Source of the DNA: Rhopalosiphum padi
Taxonomy: Eukaryota; Arthropoda; Insecta; Hemiptera; Aphididae
Assembly (NCBI RefSeq): GCF_020882245.1
Contig: NC_083600.1
Span: forward strand, 3,472,001-3,536,000
Reading direction: 5' to 3'
Length of the DNA stretch: 64,000 bases
Under the pieces are notes generated by a model. It did not search any database and was not told where the DNA came from. It saw nothing but the letters and a program-made list of their open reading frames with translations. Below, piece after piece: positions 61,001 through 64,000 of this stretch (positions within the stretch are counted from its first letter, which is position 1; each line of letters begins with the position of its first letter). A program made the translations under genes and the position numbers.

Positions 61001-62257
61001 CTATGGGAATTAAATTAAAACAAACGAAGTTTTAAATTGTTAATATCCTACGTAAATTTGTTTTTAAAGTTAGTACCAATGGTAATTGTTTGATGCACAT
61101 ATTTATAAAAAGAGCTTTTAGATTCAAAAATTTTATAAAAGTAAGTATATACTATACATAAGTATCTGTCTACATCCAAACATAAATATTTTCAATATGA
61201 AAATTGTCTGGATACCTGTTTGAATAACAAAAGTTCAAAAGGCATGTTTTCAATATACCATGTTTTATATACATTGTTTTTGTTATTATTTTAATAATAG
61301 TTAGTGTATGATTTAAAATATATATGTTCATTATTATTATTATTAAACTATTTATATTTTGTAATAGTTATATATTATACTATATTGTATAAGTTTTATA
61401 AGTATTTTAGATTTCAACAACTTGGTAAACTTAGATTAAAAACTTGGCAAGAAACATATTACATTAATAAAATTATTTATATGGGAAAAATTTGATCATT
61501 GTATAAATACTATTTTTTAAATTCAAATACCTTTATCATTCGATACTTAGTTATTATATGTTTACTCTTTTTACATTAGTAATCAAATTTTTCTATTTTT
61601 ATGCGATTTGAAACTATCAAATGAATCTGTGTACTGGTTTGATGTACAGGAATTAAAAGTGATTGTTAAACATGTCTTTAATTTATATATTTTTTTTACA
61701 CCTATAGTACCTACACATTATTGTCTTAATACAGGTATGATACCTATTTTGAACTCCGTTTAAAAATTAGGTTATATTATAGCTAAGCTGAGTCATCTAT
61801 TGAATAATTTTTCAAATTTAAAGTATTCACAAAGGATGGCGTTCAAATTCATGGATTAAAATACTTCAAATGTAGTTTCATAAACACTTTTACGTAGCTT
61901 TGAAAAACCGGCACTCAAAGGTCTTTAAGCAAATATAATAGAACTCGATTTACAAACATACTGCTAGAACTTAGTCGTTTAAGAACTTCGACAGTACATC
62001 GAATGTTGTATCATGATACAAGATAAATGAAAATCTATACAGAGTGATTCAAAAATCAACTTTCATATTCATATAATGATAACAATTATTTATCATTATT
62101 ACCGAAATGCACGTGTATGGTCACCAAAAATAGAATGATTTGGTATAAGTTTGCACGTTTGCCTTATTGCAACCGGTACGTGACACAGGTCAGATTCGCG
62201 TTCTACGTAGTACATAGATCCGGTCACACAGTTAGTAGGTTAATAATAATTGTACAC
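58031..62257. other. Intergenic, no gene seen
   Basis: AT-rich. A solo mariner-type end (CAGAGTGATTCAAAAA) is at about 62042. Nothing else supportable. Confidence 0.45.
58211..58227. repeat. (GA)n microsatellite
   Basis: About eight GA units, followed 20 bp later by a short (AT)n tract. Confidence 0.85.
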
Positions 62258-62265
62258 CTTCCGAC

Positions 62266-62670
62266 CAGTAACAAAAAAATTTGGGCACCCCCGCAAAAAT
62301 AAAAAATGGGCCCCTAAAATATTGTTTAGGTAGGTATATTAGTTTAAAAACATTAATCTGATATAGGTAAATCACTTATTTTAATTAAAATTTTGTTATG
62401 ATATGATAAAAAATAACAATATTTATTTAATATTATACAATTATTATTTAATGTATAAATAACTAAATTTTACTGAAATATTTTATTTAAATTTAAAGAC
62501 GATGTTAATGTAAATATTATATCAATAATAGATTATTATAAACATAGTTACATATATTAACACTAATTTAATTTGAAAAAAGCAATATATTCAATTTTTT
62601 TTCACGGGAATTAAATTTACTTTAACCAAAGGCCCCAAATTACCGCCCCCCACCGAAAGTTACGTCACTG
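62266..62670. mobile_element. hAT-type MITE with near-perfect 8-bp target duplication
   Basis: 405 bp. The left end is CAGTAACAAAAAAATTTGGG and the right end reads inward as CAGTGACGTAACTTTCGG. It is flanked by CTTCCGAC (62258-62265) and CTTCTGAC (62671-62678), 7 of 8 identical. Both ends carry C/G-runs (CACCCCCGC and CCGCCCCCCACC). No coding content. Confidence 0.68.
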
Positions 62671-62678
62671 CTTCTGAC

Positions 62679-64000
62679 GTGACACAATGTGTAGTATTCA
62701 TACGCGGCGATCGGCTAGTTCTTGCGTATAGCAGCGAATACTATTCGAATGTGCAAGATAACACGTAATAGATAACTATGATGTAGTATATTATAACTGT
62801 AAAGAATTACAAAATGGCAAAATGCAACATGGCGCATTTTACACACAAAAACATACTTTGAGTGGCGAGAATAGGTATTGTAACAACATATGATTATAAA
62901 TAAGTTAGTTTTATAATTTACACACACGTGTTTATGTGGGTTCAGTGTACCGTCAAATAAAATACGTTTACTTGATATTACTTTTGTATTACATTGTTTG
63001 TTCTCATACACTATTGCGTGTAATAAACTTCATTGGCTGTGAGGATATTTTTTCTATTTTATTTATTTCTTTATTATATGCATCGATTACACAAAATACA
63101 AGATTACTGCTGCCTGCCTACACCAAACACGTTGGTATTAGACAACGCAAAACACATGGCCAATACTGTCATTCGTTATTCGATTCCAAATTGGAAAAAT
63201 GGCGATACTACATATACCTTTTTTAAATTCATCAGGTGCTTGGTTTATAAAAGAAAAAATTAAAAAAACAATGAGCTGATTATGAACCAATAAAAATTAG
63301 GTATACGTAATAATATTCTGTTAGTCAATTTAATTGTATATTTAAAATAAAATATAATATTGATCAATCAGAAAAATAAATTGTTTGTTAAGAAAAACGT
63401 TATTCTTATTATTTTGAAATAAATGATTGTCTCTATGCCATGGACAAATCACTTGTTTGTTTTTAATTAACAATGTTGATTTTGAAATATAAAAATATAT
63501 TATTTAAATGCAGCTAATACATTTTTTATGGGATTTCATAAAAAAAAAAAAAATGTTTACTGTGTGATAATTGGGTTTGGGATTACCACGGAATTTGTCC
63601 AACACTATCAATATTATCGTATTATTTGATAAAATGATCCATTAATGTCTGAAAATATGGAATGTGCTGTTCTCGATGAAAATAACTAGTTTAGTATCTG
63701 ATATTTTTCTCGAAGAGAACAATCCTATATTTCTGTTCCTTCAAGTGAAATTGTTACTGTGGAAAATTGCAGTATTAATTATAATGATTTGTGTGTACAT
63801 GAGTGTGTATAGCAGACAGCACTTAACAGTGGTTAGATTTGTTGCTTCATATGTAATACTAAGGATATCACTTAAAATAAAGTAAAAGTCTCAAATCTTG
63901 ATATTTTTTATTTTTATTATAATTATAAAATAATATATTAAAGTCTAAAAATTGTTTAAATTAACATATGTTAATTATACATGTATACGTTGTGGTTGAT
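62679..64000. other. Right edge, no gene recognised
   Basis: Mixed AT-rich DNA. Overlapping plus-strand frames at 62936-63263 (including LPTPNTLVLDNAKHMANTVI) and one at 63664-63885 show no known domain. They could be exon fragments of a gene extending right, but there is no support beyond open frame. Confidence 0.35.

Noticed and set aside
1..64000. tRNA, rRNA, riboswitch or bacterial promoter elements
   Set aside because: None seen by eye; riboswitches and operon signals are not expected here. A tRNAscan-SE run would be decisive for tRNAs.

Overview
The window is nuclear DNA from an AT-rich insect, most likely an aphid or close hemipteran relative. The evidence is intron-split animal genes (p53, BTAF1, EFTUD2), many short introns with GT-AG ends, a very AT-rich background, and abundant hAT-, MULE-, mariner- and Jockey-type relics. 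The species is an inference. No bacterial features (operons, CRISPR, ribosome binding sites) are present, and I recognised no tRNA or rRNA.

Layout. 1-2903: 5' two thirds of EFTUD2 (U5 snRNP GTPase), minus strand, eight exons, running off the left edge. 3538-9795: a transposon cluster with a MULE relic (9-bp target duplication), a hAT relic (8-bp target duplication) and a decayed Jockey-like retrotransposon. 10048-14163: a complete seven-exon p53 gene, plus strand. 14647-15771: intron-less mRpL3, minus strand, tail to tail with p53. 16867-29023: BTAF1/Mot1, minus strand, 32 coding exons whose phases all agree, giving 1780 residues. 29560-31130: a GC- and CpG-rich island that probably holds the BTAF1 promoter and first exon.

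From about 31 kb to the right edge no conserved cellular gene is recognisable. This half holds small transposons with clear target duplications, three reverse-transcriptase relics, a striking nested fold-back with four CCTAGG sites, a second GC-rich island at 57.6-58.0 kb with a hairpin, and a cluster at 40.2-43.7 kb of orphan or decayed ORFs. One of these is a Cys-rich, tail-anchored protein that could be an endogenous nudivirus-like (Ac81-type) gene. That ORF and the broken spliced pseudogene beside it are the best candidates for something undescribed.

The recognised genes are housekeeping or regulatory: splicing (EFTUD2), mitochondrial translation (mRpL3), TBP recycling (BTAF1) and stress response (p53). 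They sit together by genomic neighbourhood and do not form a pathway.
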